Positions 24,989-33,723 of a stretch of 64,000 nt of DNA are shown here, one piece after another. Source of the stretch: an uncultured Clostridia bacterium (GTDB taxonomy: Bacteria; Bacillota; Clostridia; Oscillospirales; Ruminococcaceae); contig CANRNN010000005.1 of NCBI GenBank assembly GCA_947632025.1, positions 1-64,000 of the forward strand, given 5' to 3'. How positions within the stretch are numbered: position 1 is the stretch's first letter; every line of letters starts with the position of its first letter. The notes beneath the pieces were generated by a model. The model made no database searches and had not been told where the DNA came from. It was given only the letters and a program-made list of their open reading frames with translations. A program made the position numbers and the translations under genes.

Positions 24989-25722
24989 TTGCTGTCCTTT
25001 CTTTTCTTTCCGGAGCTTAGTATTTCGGGATTCTGAGCGATATATTTTTCGTACATATCCGGACGTTTCGATTTTGTGACTTCGAGAGCCTTCTGCGTCT
25101 GCCATTCCTGTATCTTCGCGTGGTCGCCCGAAAGCAGCGTTTCGGGGACGCTTCTTCCGCGCCAGACTTCGGGTCTTGTATACTGCGGGAACTCCAGAAG
25201 TCCCGCGTAGTGCGATTCTATCGAATACGCGTCCTCGTTCGGCAGAACGCCTTTCAGAAGCCTTGCCACCGCGTCTGTGATGATAAGCGCGGGCAGCTCT
25301 CCTCCCGTAAGCACATAATCTCCCACGGAAATCTCCTCCGCGTCCAGCTCTTCGAGAACACGCTCGTCCACGCCCTCATAATGCCCGCAGATCAGTATCA
25401 GTCCGTCTTCACGGGAAAGCTCGCGGGCTTTTTCCTGTGAAAATATCTCACCTTTCGGCGAGAGATAGATTATCCTCGGACGTGCCTTGTGCTGCGAGAT
25501 AAGCGCCATTACGCAGTCGTAAACGGGCTGCGCCATCATCACCATTCCCGTACCGCCGCCGTAGGGCTTGTCGTCGACGTTGCGGTGACGGTTTTCGGTG
25601 TACAGGCGTATATCGTGAGTACACACCTCAAGGCAGCCGTTTTTAATTCCGCGTCCCAGAACGCTCGTTTTCAGAACGGCGTCGCACATTTCCGGAAACA
25701 GCGTCGCTATATCTATCCTCAT
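24985..25722 (-). CDS. trmD: tRNA (guanine37-N1)-methyltransferase TrmD
   Basis: TrmD methylates G37 of tRNAs reading CNN codons and prevents frameshifting. The 245-residue protein shows the SPOUT knot: LSPKGEIFSQ, LICGHYEGVDERV, and GDYVLTGGELPALI, followed by the C-terminal helical domain with SIESHYAGLLEFPQYTRP. ATGA overlaps link it to rimM upstream and era downstream. rimM-trmD is a conserved bacterial pair, supporting the assignment. Confidence 0.97.
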   Translation of the reverse strand: MRIDIATLFPEMCDAVLKTSVLGRGIKNGCLEVCTHDIRLYTENRHRNVDDKPYGGGTGMVMMAQPVYDCVMALISQHKARPRIIYLSPKGEIFSQEKARELSREDGLILICGHYEGVDERVLEELDAEEISVGDYVLTGGELPALIITDAVARLLKGVLPNEDAYSIESHYAGLLEFPQYTRPEVWRGRSVPETLLSGDHAKIQEWQTQKALEVTKSKRPDMYEKYIAQNPEILSSGKKRKDSK

Positions 25723-26282
25723 TCCTTGTCTTTCACCGCCGTGTCCTTTGCGTTTTCTGTGTCCTCCGCGTCCTCTGCGTCCTCGAACAGACCGTCAAGC
25801 GGTATTATGAGAATTATGCCGTTTTCTACGTCTATTGACTTCACCACGTCGTCGATATACGGGAACATAAGCTCCCGTCCGTCGGGCTGTTTCATTGAGA
25901 AAACGTCCGCCGCGCCGTTCTGGTAAACGTCCGTGACTTTTCCGTAGACCTCGCCTGTTTCGGCGTTTTTCACGGTACAGCCGATAATATCCTGAATGAA
26001 GAACACGTCGTCCGCCATAATTCCGTCGTTGCGGTTGATGTAGAGATACTGCCCCACGAGCTTTTGTGCGTCCTCAAGTGTGTCGATGTCAAAGAGTTTC
26101 AGCACGACGATATTTTTATGAACGAACGCGTGTTCCTTGTCGACTATTTCTTTGTCTTTTCCGAGATAATAATTTTCAAAATCACAGAAAACCTCCGGAA
26201 AGTCGCAGTAGGTCTGACATCTCATCTCCCCGCGTATCCCGTGTGTTCCGACGATCTTTGCTATTTCAAGAAATTCCTTCAT
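25719..26282 (-). CDS. rimM: 16S rRNA processing protein RimM
   Basis: RimM helps mature the head of the 30S subunit through S19. The 187-residue protein has the N-terminal barrel (EIAKIVGTHGIRGEMR) and the PRC-like C-terminal barrel (ELMFPYIDDVVKSIDVENG). The final 22 residues are an acidic low-complexity tail made of repeated EDA/EDT units, beyond the usual family end. The tail runs into the 4-nt overlap with trmD. The gene overlaps the flippase gene upstream by 4 nt. Confidence 0.95.
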   Translation of the reverse strand: MKEFLEIAKIVGTHGIRGEMRCQTYCDFPEVFCDFENYYLGKDKEIVDKEHAFVHKNIVVLKLFDIDTLEDAQKLVGQYLYINRNDGIMADDVFFIQDIIGCTVKNAETGEVYGKVTDVYQNGAADVFSMKQPDGRELMFPYIDDVVKSIDVENGIILIIPLDGLFEDAEDAEDTENAKDTAVKDKE

Positions 26283-27721
26283 CTTTGCCGTTCCTTATCT
26301 TGTTTATTCGCTGGACTTCCCGTTTTCTTGGCGAGAACCAGTTTCACCGCCTGAACGCAGGACTTGAAATTCAGCGCGAGTATCACCACGAATATGACCG
26401 CGTTTATTGTGTTCTGCAAAACCCCGTACTCAAGCGCCATTATCGACCAGCTCATAGCCGCCAGCAGCGCGAGATTCACGCCTATCTTCAGCCAGTATAT
26501 CTTCATATACAGATATTTTTTCGTATCTGCTATTCTGTAGACGAACACTATTATATAGCTTATAAGCGTCGCTATTGCCGCGCCCATTATCCCTATGGTA
26601 TTTATGAGAACGACGTTAAGTACGATATTTGAAAACGCGCCTATCGCCGAAGATGTCATAGAGTGCGTGGTCTTTCTTGCCGCCTCGTAGATAGACGCCA
26701 GAAAGTTGTCAAAGCTCTGGAAAATAACAGCGCCCAGCAGCACCGGCACATACAGATACGCCGACTGGAATTCCTCCGAGCCGAAAAACGGCATTATCAT
26801 CGGGCGCAGTATAAGCATTATCCCCGCGCTTGCGAGGAAGATGACCGTTTGCAGCATACTGAAAGTATTCGAGTAGAAATTTGATGTTGTGCGTGAATTT
26901 CTCTCCGTGATAGCCGACATTCTCCACGCCTGCGAGAAGATACCTATGACCATTACCGCCAGATTCGGGAACTTGTACGCGAAGCCGTAAATTCCCGTCG
27001 CGTCGTTTCCGATAAAGACCGTCATCATAAACAGATCGGAAAAGTTTATTATCCACCACATCACAGACGTGGGCATAAGCGGCACGCAGTAGCGGTACAT
27101 TGCCTGACGCAGCGTCTTGTCGCAGCTGAACGGGTGATAGTCTTTCATAAGTCCCGTCGTCGCGTAGAGGAACACTATCGACGTGACGTTTCCGAGAACT
27201 ATCGAGAAAACATATCCCGCCACCCCGAAATCAAAAACTCCCAGAAACAGGAGATTGTACACCACCGTCGATACCGTCGTGATTATCCCGTCCACCGCGT
27301 ACAGCGTCACGGAGTATCTCGAACGGACGTATATGGCGATATTTTCTTTCAGCATTCCGAGGACGACGTATATGTATATCAGCCACTCATACCCCCGAAA
27401 TATCGGGATAAGCTTTATAAGCGGCACCGCCGCCAGAAACAGCGCCGAGTTTATCAGCACTGTGTTTACGGCGACGGAATACACCATTTTTCCGTCATTG
27501 TCCTTTTCGAGAGCGAATCTCAGCACCGCGCTCGAAATCGACAGCGAAACCACCGATATCAGCAGATCGCACGCCGTGACAATGTACGACATCTCGCCGT
27601 AGCCCGCCGTTCCGAGCTTGTCAGTGTAAAACCGCAGCATTACATAGACAAGCAGCTTGGAACTCAGCTGCCCTACCGCCAGAATAAGCATATTGCTTGC
27701 CAGAATACGGTATTTATTCAT
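26279..27721 (-). CDS. Polysaccharide flippase-type membrane protein (MOP superfamily)
   Basis: The 480-residue protein has 12-14 hydrophobic segments, an N-terminal SNMLILAVGQLSSKLL region, and repeated Gly/Pro-containing helices typical of Wzx/MurJ-like polysaccharide exporters. It probably flips a lipid-linked oligosaccharide across the membrane. No glycosyltransferase genes flank it, and it sits inside an RNA-modification operon (4-nt overlap with rimM, 24-nt gap from tadA). The substrate could be a wall or spore polysaccharide. The basic tail KKTGSPANKQDKERQR is cytoplasmic. Confidence 0.88.
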   Translation of the reverse strand: MNKYRILASNMLILAVGQLSSKLLVYVMLRFYTDKLGTAGYGEMSYIVTACDLLISVVSLSISSAVLRFALEKDNDGKMVYSVAVNTVLINSALFLAAVPLIKLIPIFRGYEWLIYIYVVLGMLKENIAIYVRSRYSVTLYAVDGIITTVSTVVYNLLFLGVFDFGVAGYVFSIVLGNVTSIVFLYATTGLMKDYHPFSCDKTLRQAMYRYCVPLMPTSVMWWIINFSDLFMMTVFIGNDATGIYGFAYKFPNLAVMVIGIFSQAWRMSAITERNSRTTSNFYSNTFSMLQTVIFLASAGIMLILRPMIMPFFGSEEFQSAYLYVPVLLGAVIFQSFDNFLASIYEAARKTTHSMTSSAIGAFSNIVLNVVLINTIGIMGAAIATLISYIIVFVYRIADTKKYLYMKIYWLKIGVNLALLAAMSWSIMALEYGVLQNTINAVIFVVILALNFKSCVQAVKLVLAKKTGSPANKQDKERQR

Positions 27722-27745
27722 AAAATAACAAATTCCTGTATATTT

Positions 27746-28195
27746 TTATCGCAAAGACCTGAAAAATTCGCTCAACACGTCCCCGCAGCGTTTTTCGAGA
27801 ACTCTGCTTCTGACCATCGGCACGTGCGTGAATTTTTCATCGAACAGCGTCACAACAGACGCGCACGCGCCGTTTTTCCCGTCAAAAGCGCCGTACACGA
27901 GCCGTTTCAGGTGCGCGTTCATAATAGCCCCCGCGCACATAGGGCACGGTTCCAGCGTCACGAATATCGTGCAGTCCGAAAGCCTTCTGCGCCCCAGTTT
28001 TTTTGCGGCGGCGTCTATTGCTATCATCTCCGCGTGCGCGAGAGGGGAGATGTTCGTTTCACGGAGATTGTACCCCTCTCCGATTATATCGCCGTCATTC
28101 GTGACGACGACCGCCCCGACGGGTATCTCGCCGAGCGAGGCGGCTTTTTTTGCAAGCTCCAGCGCCCGCTCCATATATTCCTCGTCGAATATCAT
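27746..28195 (-). CDS. tadA: tRNA-specific adenosine deaminase TadA
   Basis: TadA converts A34 to inosine in tRNA-Arg. The 149 residues have the zinc site HAE (about 54-56) and PCPMCAG (about 83-89), plus the family's C-terminal helix ending in FFRSLR. It overlaps the upstream gene by 4 nt, so it is translationally coupled to the large membrane protein. It belongs with rlmB, rimM, trmD and era in one operon of RNA-maturation genes. Confidence 0.95.
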   Translation of the reverse strand: MIFDEEYMERALELAKKAASLGEIPVGAVVVTNDGDIIGEGYNLRETNISPLAHAEMIAIDAAAKKLGRRRLSDCTIFVTLEPCPMCAGAIMNAHLKRLVYGAFDGKNGACASVVTLFDEKFTHVPMVRSRVLEKRCGDVLSEFFRSLR

Positions 28196-31100
28196 TTCCG
28201 TTTCAGCAGCACCGCGCCCGCTGCTGCCGCTCCGAACACGAGATTGTATATCAGCACGAAAAGCGGCGAGAACATATTATATACCGTGAAAAGCGCGAAT
28301 ATCAGCATCAGCAGTATACCCAGCGCTATCCCTACCATCTGTATCACGCTGCTTATATAAGTGCGCGAACGGATAAGCCGCCCTTCCCGTATCGCCCCCG
28401 CGAACGAGGGAATAGTCCCCGTGCAGTTGGCTGCGGCGCTTCCGTTGGTGACGTATTTTGTGTTTTCGCCGAAAACTTCGTGCGAATCGAACGGAATTAT
28501 CCTCACGCGGTCTGCGTCCAGGTCGAAAAGCTCCGCTATCGTCGCTTCGGTCAGCATTCCGTCGACCGTGCGGATAATAAGCGAAACCCCGCTGTCGGTA
28601 AGTGAGCGCAGACTGTTCTTTATTGTCTTGTTTGCGGAAAGGTGAATAAAGAACATCAGGCAGACCTCTCCGCCCACGGCAAGATATATCACCTCGTCGT
28701 TGTTGACGTTCGCGGCGGCTTCCTTGCGCATATTCGGCACGGTTATTTCGTGATTTTTCATATGACGGCGGTTTCCGAGAAGTATCCTGCGCCTGTCAAT
28801 CCAGCCCATAACTCCGAGATTGTTCTCATACACGCAGTCGGAAACATTTTTCAGCAGCTCGCGCTTATAATTCAGCATTCCGAAGAACGCGTCCGCCAGA
28901 ACGCTGTCGGAAGCGACCGCAAGGCTTGCCGCGAGGATTATCGCCTCGTCGATATTTACCTTGCCCTCTCCGTGATTCTGCGGCTGCTTATATCCGCAGA
29001 TATTTGTTATCTTAACGCACTCCGGAGTGAAAAGCGACGACGCTTCCAGAAGCACGGCGTTATATTCCGCCAGTTCAGCCGCAGCTCCGTATCCGAGGAT
29101 AGCCGACCCGCGCCTGTTATTTTTTTCGGCACTCAGCAAAAGCGGCAGAGTTACCGTCATAGAACCCGAAAACGCCGCTCCTACCGAAAGCACGGCGGTA
29201 AACGCCGTAATAGCCCAGTTTATGCGGTTTATCACCATTTCGCTCTCGCCGGCGCTTGTAAAGAACGCCGCCAGCGCACACGCCGCGCCTGCGGCAAGAA
29301 CGGCAGGCACTATTTTCCGCGAGAGCCTGTCGGAAGCGTCCTCGCAGTATGTCGAGATGATAAAGTCGGTAAGCATCTCGGTCTTTCTCATGGTGCCGAC
29401 CTCAGGTATGCCCTCGACAGCGCCCTTAGCGAGTTTTTCCGCTCCGCTTTTCTCACATTGTCCGATAAAGTATTTCGGACGGTCCTGATATGTGAACTCG
29501 AAATTCTTTTGAGCGGTCTTTACGGTAAACAGCTTAGAAAGTGTGTTGAAAAGCAGCGCTCCCAGCGAAAGCAGCAAATAGACGTGCGCGTTTCCAAGCT
29601 GAATAAATTCCGCTCTGAAAAGATACGGCACCAGCGCCCCTATTGCCCCCGCGTGTGCGAAAGCGCACAGCGTATCCGCGTCGGGACGAAGTTTTATCAG
29701 CCGTGAGAAACCGTTTGTGATGACCGACGAGCAAGCCGCAAACGAAAGTATCCCGATAGTCAGGTGAGTATACAAAAAGTTTTCGGGTGCGTAGCGGCGG
29801 CTTACGATATTGTTCAGCCCGCCGAGATTTATGTTGAACTGATTTATAACAGCCACAAAAAGCGTTGCCGCGAAAAGCACGGCGATTATCAGCAGGCGGC
29901 TTTTAAGTCCCTTGTCGGCACGCGAGAGCCTGTCGCGGATAACGTTCTCGTCGTCGAGGTCGACAGGTTCGTCGTCCTCGTAGTCGTCGGCTTCCTCCTC
30001 CGCTTCTTCTGCGGGAGCGGCGAATTCCTCCGTATCCGGAGTTTCGAGAATAAAATTCGCTATTTTGCGTTTTTTCTTCTGTGCCAGCTCGTTGGCGCGG
30101 CGGATCTTCTCGACCTCGCTGTTTTCGGATATTTCGCTGTCGCTGTCGTTATCGCTGCTGTTTTCGGGGATATCCCCGATGACGGCTGTTTTTTCCTCCG
30201 AATGTTCCTGCTGCTCGTATATTTTCTTGTTTAGCGCGTCGACTATGCTCTCTCCGACGTGTATCTCCGCCGGAAAGACGGGGTCGTGACGCTGTACAAT
30301 TTCGTCGTCCTCGTCGAGAATGGAGCTTGACGGGTGATATTCCTTGACGTGTTCTTCTCCCCGTGCTATGCGCTTGAGGTCGTTTCCAGCCACCGCGAGC
30401 GTATCTGTTCCGTCCTCGGCTTCCCGCAGAATCTCCTCGGCTTTTTCGCGTGTTTCCATCGGGTTGAGCGAGTCGATATAGTCGTCGGGATTTTCCGCTT
30501 CCATATCTATTTTAAGCAGAGCCTGATTTATGTCCTCGATTTTTTTCTGCTTTCGCATTTCCATAGTTTCGGTAGTTACCAGATCACCGCGTGTATGGAA
30601 AATGATATCGTCGTCCTCGCCCGCGACGTCGGGCTTTACATAGGGCTTGACGTATTCGCTTTCGGGGTGGACAAGTTCCTTGTCGTAGTCGACGGTATCA
30701 ATGAAATCCTCGTCCTCCTCGGAAACCTCGCGCAGACGCTCCCATTTTTTCATATCGGCTGCGTTGCGTATTTCCAGAGCCCTGCGCTTGTCGGATTCCT
30801 CTTCCGTCAGCTGTCTTGCCGAGAGCTTCGGGCTTTCGGGCTTTACGGGAGTTTTCGACGCTTCACGTTTTTCAAATGCTCTTGCGATATCGGCTTTCCT
30901 GCGCTTATCCGATTCCTGTTCCGTAAGCTGTTTAGCCGACAGTCCGCGTTCTTTTCCCACCGACTTCAGGACCTGCGTCACGCTTAGGTCTGTTTTTTTC
31001 GCGGAAGGCTTCTGCTCGCCTTTTTTCTGAGCGCCCGCACGCAGAGCGCGGTTTATCACGTCGCTGTCGAAAAGCTCCGTGGCGCTTCCTCTCTGCTGTC

Positions 31101-31206
31101 CCGCGTAGGGGATAGTTCTGTTGTCGGCGTCCTCGAATTCTTCGGGCTTCTCGCGGGAGTTCCCGACTTCTTTCAATATATCGTCAATGCTGTATTTATC
31201 CGCCAT
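28192..31206 (-). CDS. Large membrane protein resembling a catalytically dead P-type ATPase
   Basis: The 1004-residue protein has a long, charged, probably disordered N-terminus (1-435) with a repeated motif LSAKQLTEQESDKRR / LSARQLTEEESDKRR (near 89 and 128). At least four membrane helices (about 437-560), two more (630-692) and a C-terminal pair (951-1000) follow. Between them the order matches P1B-type ATPases: SGSMTVTLPLLLSA where the CPx helix should be, GSAILGYGAAAELAE, LLEASSLFTP where DKTGTLT should be, GWIDRRRILLGNRR like the nucleotide domain, and IIRTVDGML where TGD should be. The phosphorylated Asp, TGES and GDGxND are absent. Function is unknown. The ATG at 31206 follows AAGGAG. 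It lies between rlmB and tadA. Confidence 0.75.
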   Translation of the reverse strand: MADKYSIDDILKEVGNSREKPEEFEDADNRTIPYAGQQRGSATELFDSDVINRALRAGAQKKGEQKPSAKKTDLSVTQVLKSVGKERGLSAKQLTEQESDKRRKADIARAFEKREASKTPVKPESPKLSARQLTEEESDKRRALEIRNAADMKKWERLREVSEEDEDFIDTVDYDKELVHPESEYVKPYVKPDVAGEDDDIIFHTRGDLVTTETMEMRKQKKIEDINQALLKIDMEAENPDDYIDSLNPMETREKAEEILREAEDGTDTLAVAGNDLKRIARGEEHVKEYHPSSSILDEDDEIVQRHDPVFPAEIHVGESIVDALNKKIYEQQEHSEEKTAVIGDIPENSSDNDSDSEISENSEVEKIRRANELAQKKKRKIANFILETPDTEEFAAPAEEAEEEADDYEDDEPVDLDDENVIRDRLSRADKGLKSRLLIIAVLFAATLFVAVINQFNINLGGLNNIVSRRYAPENFLYTHLTIGILSFAACSSVITNGFSRLIKLRPDADTLCAFAHAGAIGALVPYLFRAEFIQLGNAHVYLLLSLGALLFNTLSKLFTVKTAQKNFEFTYQDRPKYFIGQCEKSGAEKLAKGAVEGIPEVGTMRKTEMLTDFIISTYCEDASDRLSRKIVPAVLAAGAACALAAFFTSAGESEMVINRINWAITAFTAVLSVGAAFSGSMTVTLPLLLSAEKNNRRGSAILGYGAAAELAEYNAVLLEASSLFTPECVKITNICGYKQPQNHGEGKVNIDEAIILAASLAVASDSVLADAFFGMLNYKRELLKNVSDCVYENNLGVMGWIDRRRILLGNRRHMKNHEITVPNMRKEAAANVNNDEVIYLAVGGEVCLMFFIHLSANKTIKNSLRSLTDSGVSLIIRTVDGMLTEATIAELFDLDADRVRIIPFDSHEVFGENTKYVTNGSAAANCTGTIPSFAGAIREGRLIRSRTYISSVIQMVGIALGILLMLIFALFTVYNMFSPLFVLIYNLVFGAAAAGAVLLKRK

Positions 31207-31223
31207 TTTTATACTCCTTGAAT

Positions 31224-31964
31224 TTATCTGCTGCCGCGCTGTCTTACGATCTCGTACATAAGTATCCCTGCCGAAACCGACGCGTTGAGGGAGTTTACCT
31301 TTCCGTTCATCGGAAGGCTGATTGTTTCGTCGCACGTTTCGCGGACCAGCCTTCCCAGTCCGAATCCCTCCGAGCCTACCACCAATGCTGCGGCTCCCGT
31401 AAGATCTATTTTGTCATAAGGCGTGCCGTCGGCTTCCATTCCGTACACCCACACGCCTTTTTTCTTCAGAAATTTTATTGTATCGACAAGATTCGCCACT
31501 CTCGCTATTTTTATCCATGCCGCCGCGCCCGCGCTTGTTTTGAATACGGTGGCGTTTACCGAAGCGGAGCGCCGTTTCGGAATGATTATCCCGTCCGCGC
31601 CCGCTGCTTCTGCCGAGCGGATAATAGCGCCCAGGTTATGCGGGTCGGCGATCTCGTCCGCTATTATTATGAACGGCGGCTTGCCCTTGCGTTCGGCTTC
31701 TTCGAGAATATCCTCCGGCTGCGCGTAGGAGCAGGCGCTTATTTCCGCCGCTATTCCTCCGTGTTTTGCGCCGTTTGTCATAGCCGAGAGCTTCTCCTCG
31801 CTCACATCCTTTACGACAATTCCGCGTTTTTTGGCTGCCGCCGCGAAACTTCCAAGGTTCGCGCCTTTTTGAAGGTAAACCGTGTCTATTTCTTTATCGG
31901 AGTTCAAAGCCTCCATAACGGCGTTTCTGCCGTAAATTATCTGCTGTTCGATCTCGTTGTCCAT
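31224..31964 (-). CDS. rlmB: 23S rRNA 2'-O-methyltransferase RlmB/TrmH family
   Basis: The 246-residue SPOUT methyltransferase has an N-terminal L30e-like substrate domain (IIYGRNAVMEAL) and the three SPOUT motifs: DPHNLGAIIRSAEAAG, VVGSEGFGLGRLV and ISLPMNGKVNSLNASVSAGI. RlmB methylates G2251 of 23S rRNA; YacO-like members are close. The start at 31964 follows AAAAGGAAAA. It is the first gene of the long operon to era, with its own promoter. Confidence 0.93.
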   Translation of the reverse strand: MDNEIEQQIIYGRNAVMEALNSDKEIDTVYLQKGANLGSFAAAAKKRGIVVKDVSEEKLSAMTNGAKHGGIAAEISACSYAQPEDILEEAERKGKPPFIIIADEIADPHNLGAIIRSAEAAGADGIIIPKRRSASVNATVFKTSAGAAAWIKIARVANLVDTIKFLKKKGVWVYGMEADGTPYDKIDLTGAAALVVGSEGFGLGRLVRETCDETISLPMNGKVNSLNASVSAGILMYEIVRQRGSR

Positions 31965-32005
31965 AATTTTCCTTTTCGTGGTATAAAGATACTCATACAT
32001 TATTC

Positions 32006-32034
32006 ATTATACCACATCTCAAATCAAATTTCAA
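32006..32034 (-). promoter_or_regulatory. Promoter of the rlmB-era operon, with overlapping inverted repeat
   Basis: TTGAAA (32029-32034) and TATAAT (32006-32011), 17-nt spacer, extended -10 TG. GTGGTATAA at the -10 (32007-32015) is repeated in inverse at 31978-31986, 20 nt away. Confidence 0.78.
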
Positions 32035-32084
32035 CATATATTTCCCGCCCAAAATAAAATTTCTGTAAAATTTCGGGGAAATCG

Positions 32085-32113
32085 TTGCTTTTTTTGGAAA
32101 ATGGTGTTATAAT
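32085..32113 (+). promoter_or_regulatory. Promoter of the yifB-malQ-pulA unit
   Basis: TTGCTT (32085-32090) and TATAAT (32108-32113), 17-nt spacer, extended -10 TG. Confidence 0.75.
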
Positions 32114-32171
32114 AAAACTATATTGGTTGAAAATTTGAAAATTGATGGAAAACAGTTTTTTGGAGGACATA

Positions 32172-33704
32172 ATGTTCAGCAGGGTCAACAGCTTGGGGTT
32201 ATTCGGATTGAACGCTTTTCCCGTGACCGTGGAAGCAAACGTTTCGGCGGGACAGCCGACGTTCGACGTGGTGGGACTTCCCGATGCGGCAGTGCAGGAA
32301 AGCAAGGCAAGAATACGCGCCGTGATGGGTCATCTTAAATTAAAGCTGCTCAACGGCAGAGTTACGGTAAACCTTGCGCCCGCTTCCGTCAAAAAAATAG
32401 GTTCGATGTTCGACCTGCCCATTGCCGTGGCACTTATGGAGCTGGGCGGGCTTGTCCCCCGCGTAAGCGACGACGCGGCGTTTATGGGAGAATTGTCGCT
32501 GGACGGCTCTCTTGCGCCCATAAACGGCGTTCTGAGTATGGTGATAACGGCAATGAAAAACGGCTTGAAGCGCGTTTTCCTCCCCGTCGAAAACGCCAGA
32601 GAAGCGTCCGTCGTCGAGGGGATAGACGTTTACGGCGTGAGGGATCTGCCGCAGCTTATGGATTTTCTGGTCCACGGCACGGGTATCTCTCCCGAACCGA
32701 AATACGAGCCGTCTGTGTTCTCAAATAAGCATTACGAAGATTTCGCGGACGTAATGGGACAGTACAGCGCGAAAAAGGCGCTTGAGGTCGCGGCTGCGGG
32801 CGCGCATAACGTGCTTATGCTCGGTCCTCCCGGTTCGGGAAAATCAATGCTCGCGAAAAGAATACCGTCCATTATGCCGAAAATAACGTTCGAGGAAAGC
32901 ATTGAAACCACACAGATATATTCCGTCGCGGGTATGATAGACCCGTCCGCGCCGCTTGTCTGCGAACGCCCGTTCCGCTCCGTAAGCCATACGGCGTCGT
33001 CCGTCGGGCTTATCGGCGGAGGAAGCACGCCGCGTCCGGGCGAGATCTCCCTTGCGCATAACGGAGTGCTTTTCCTTGACGAGTTCCCCGAATTCGACAG
33101 AAAGGTGCTTGAAACTCTGCGGCAGCCGCTCGAAAACGGCGATATAACCATTTCCAGAGCGATAGGCTCGGTAAATTACCCGTGCGATGTTATGCTCGTC
33201 GCCGCAATGAATCCGTGTCCGTGCGGAAATTTCGGAAATCCCGTCAAAAAATGTACCTGCACACCAAGTCAGGTGGGAGCGTACCTGCATAAGATCTCCC
33301 GTCCCGTGCTTGACAGAATAGATATTCAGGTGGAGGTAAAGCCGCTGAAATACGACGAGCTTGCCGTGAGAACGCCGCAGGAATCCTCCGCCGAAATACT
33401 CGAAAGAGTTCAGCACGCGAGAGATATTCAGGCTAAGAGATTCAGCGGGACTTCGATAAGATCCAACAGCAGGATAACGTCGGATATAATAGCCGAGGTA
33501 TGCCCGCTGGAAAATGACGCAAAGAAACTGCTTTCTGACGCGTTCGATTCGCTGGGGCTTTCCGCGAGAGCCTATGACCGTATCCTCAAAGTCGCCAGAA
33601 CGTGCGCCGACCTCGAAGATTCCGAAATAATAAAAAAATCCCACGTTTCTCAGGCGATAAGCTTCAGAAGCCTTGACAGAAAATACTGGGACAATTTCTC
33701 ATAG
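32172..33704 (+). CDS. yifB: YifB/ComM-family magnesium chelatase-like AAA+ ATPase
   Basis: The 510-residue protein has an N-terminal Lon-like/ChlI domain (FPVTVEANVSAGQPTFDVVGLPDAAV), a AAA+ module with Walker A GPPGSGKS and Walker B GVLFLDEFPEF, and the cysteine motif CPCGNFG...CTC. A C-terminal chelatase domain ends it. The family member ComM is a helicase promoting branch migration during natural transformation in Gram-negatives; a similar recombination role is possible here. The ATG at 32172 follows GGAGG. It heads a plus-strand run with malQ and pulA. Confidence 0.94.
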   Translation: MFSRVNSLGLFGLNAFPVTVEANVSAGQPTFDVVGLPDAAVQESKARIRAVMGHLKLKLLNGRVTVNLAPASVKKIGSMFDLPIAVALMELGGLVPRVSDDAAFMGELSLDGSLAPINGVLSMVITAMKNGLKRVFLPVENAREASVVEGIDVYGVRDLPQLMDFLVHGTGISPEPKYEPSVFSNKHYEDFADVMGQYSAKKALEVAAAGAHNVLMLGPPGSGKSMLAKRIPSIMPKITFEESIETTQIYSVAGMIDPSAPLVCERPFRSVSHTASSVGLIGGGSTPRPGEISLAHNGVLFLDEFPEFDRKVLETLRQPLENGDITISRAIGSVNYPCDVMLVAAMNPCPCGNFGNPVKKCTCTPSQVGAYLHKISRPVLDRIDIQVEVKPLKYDELAVRTPQESSAEILERVQHARDIQAKRFSGTSIRSNSRITSDIIAEVCPLENDAKKLLSDAFDSLGLSARAYDRILKVARTCADLEDSEIIKKSHVSQAISFRSLDRKYWDNFS

Positions 33705-33723
33705 AATGGAGTTTTGATATGAT

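Noticed and set aside
27134-28360. 408-residue plus-strand frame across the flippase and tadA
   Set aside because: Antisense to two recognisable genes; very His/Arg-rich, as expected of a shadow frame.
28192-31206. Functional heavy-metal P-type ATPase
   Set aside because: The phosphorylation Asp, TGES, CPx and GDGxND motifs are missing.
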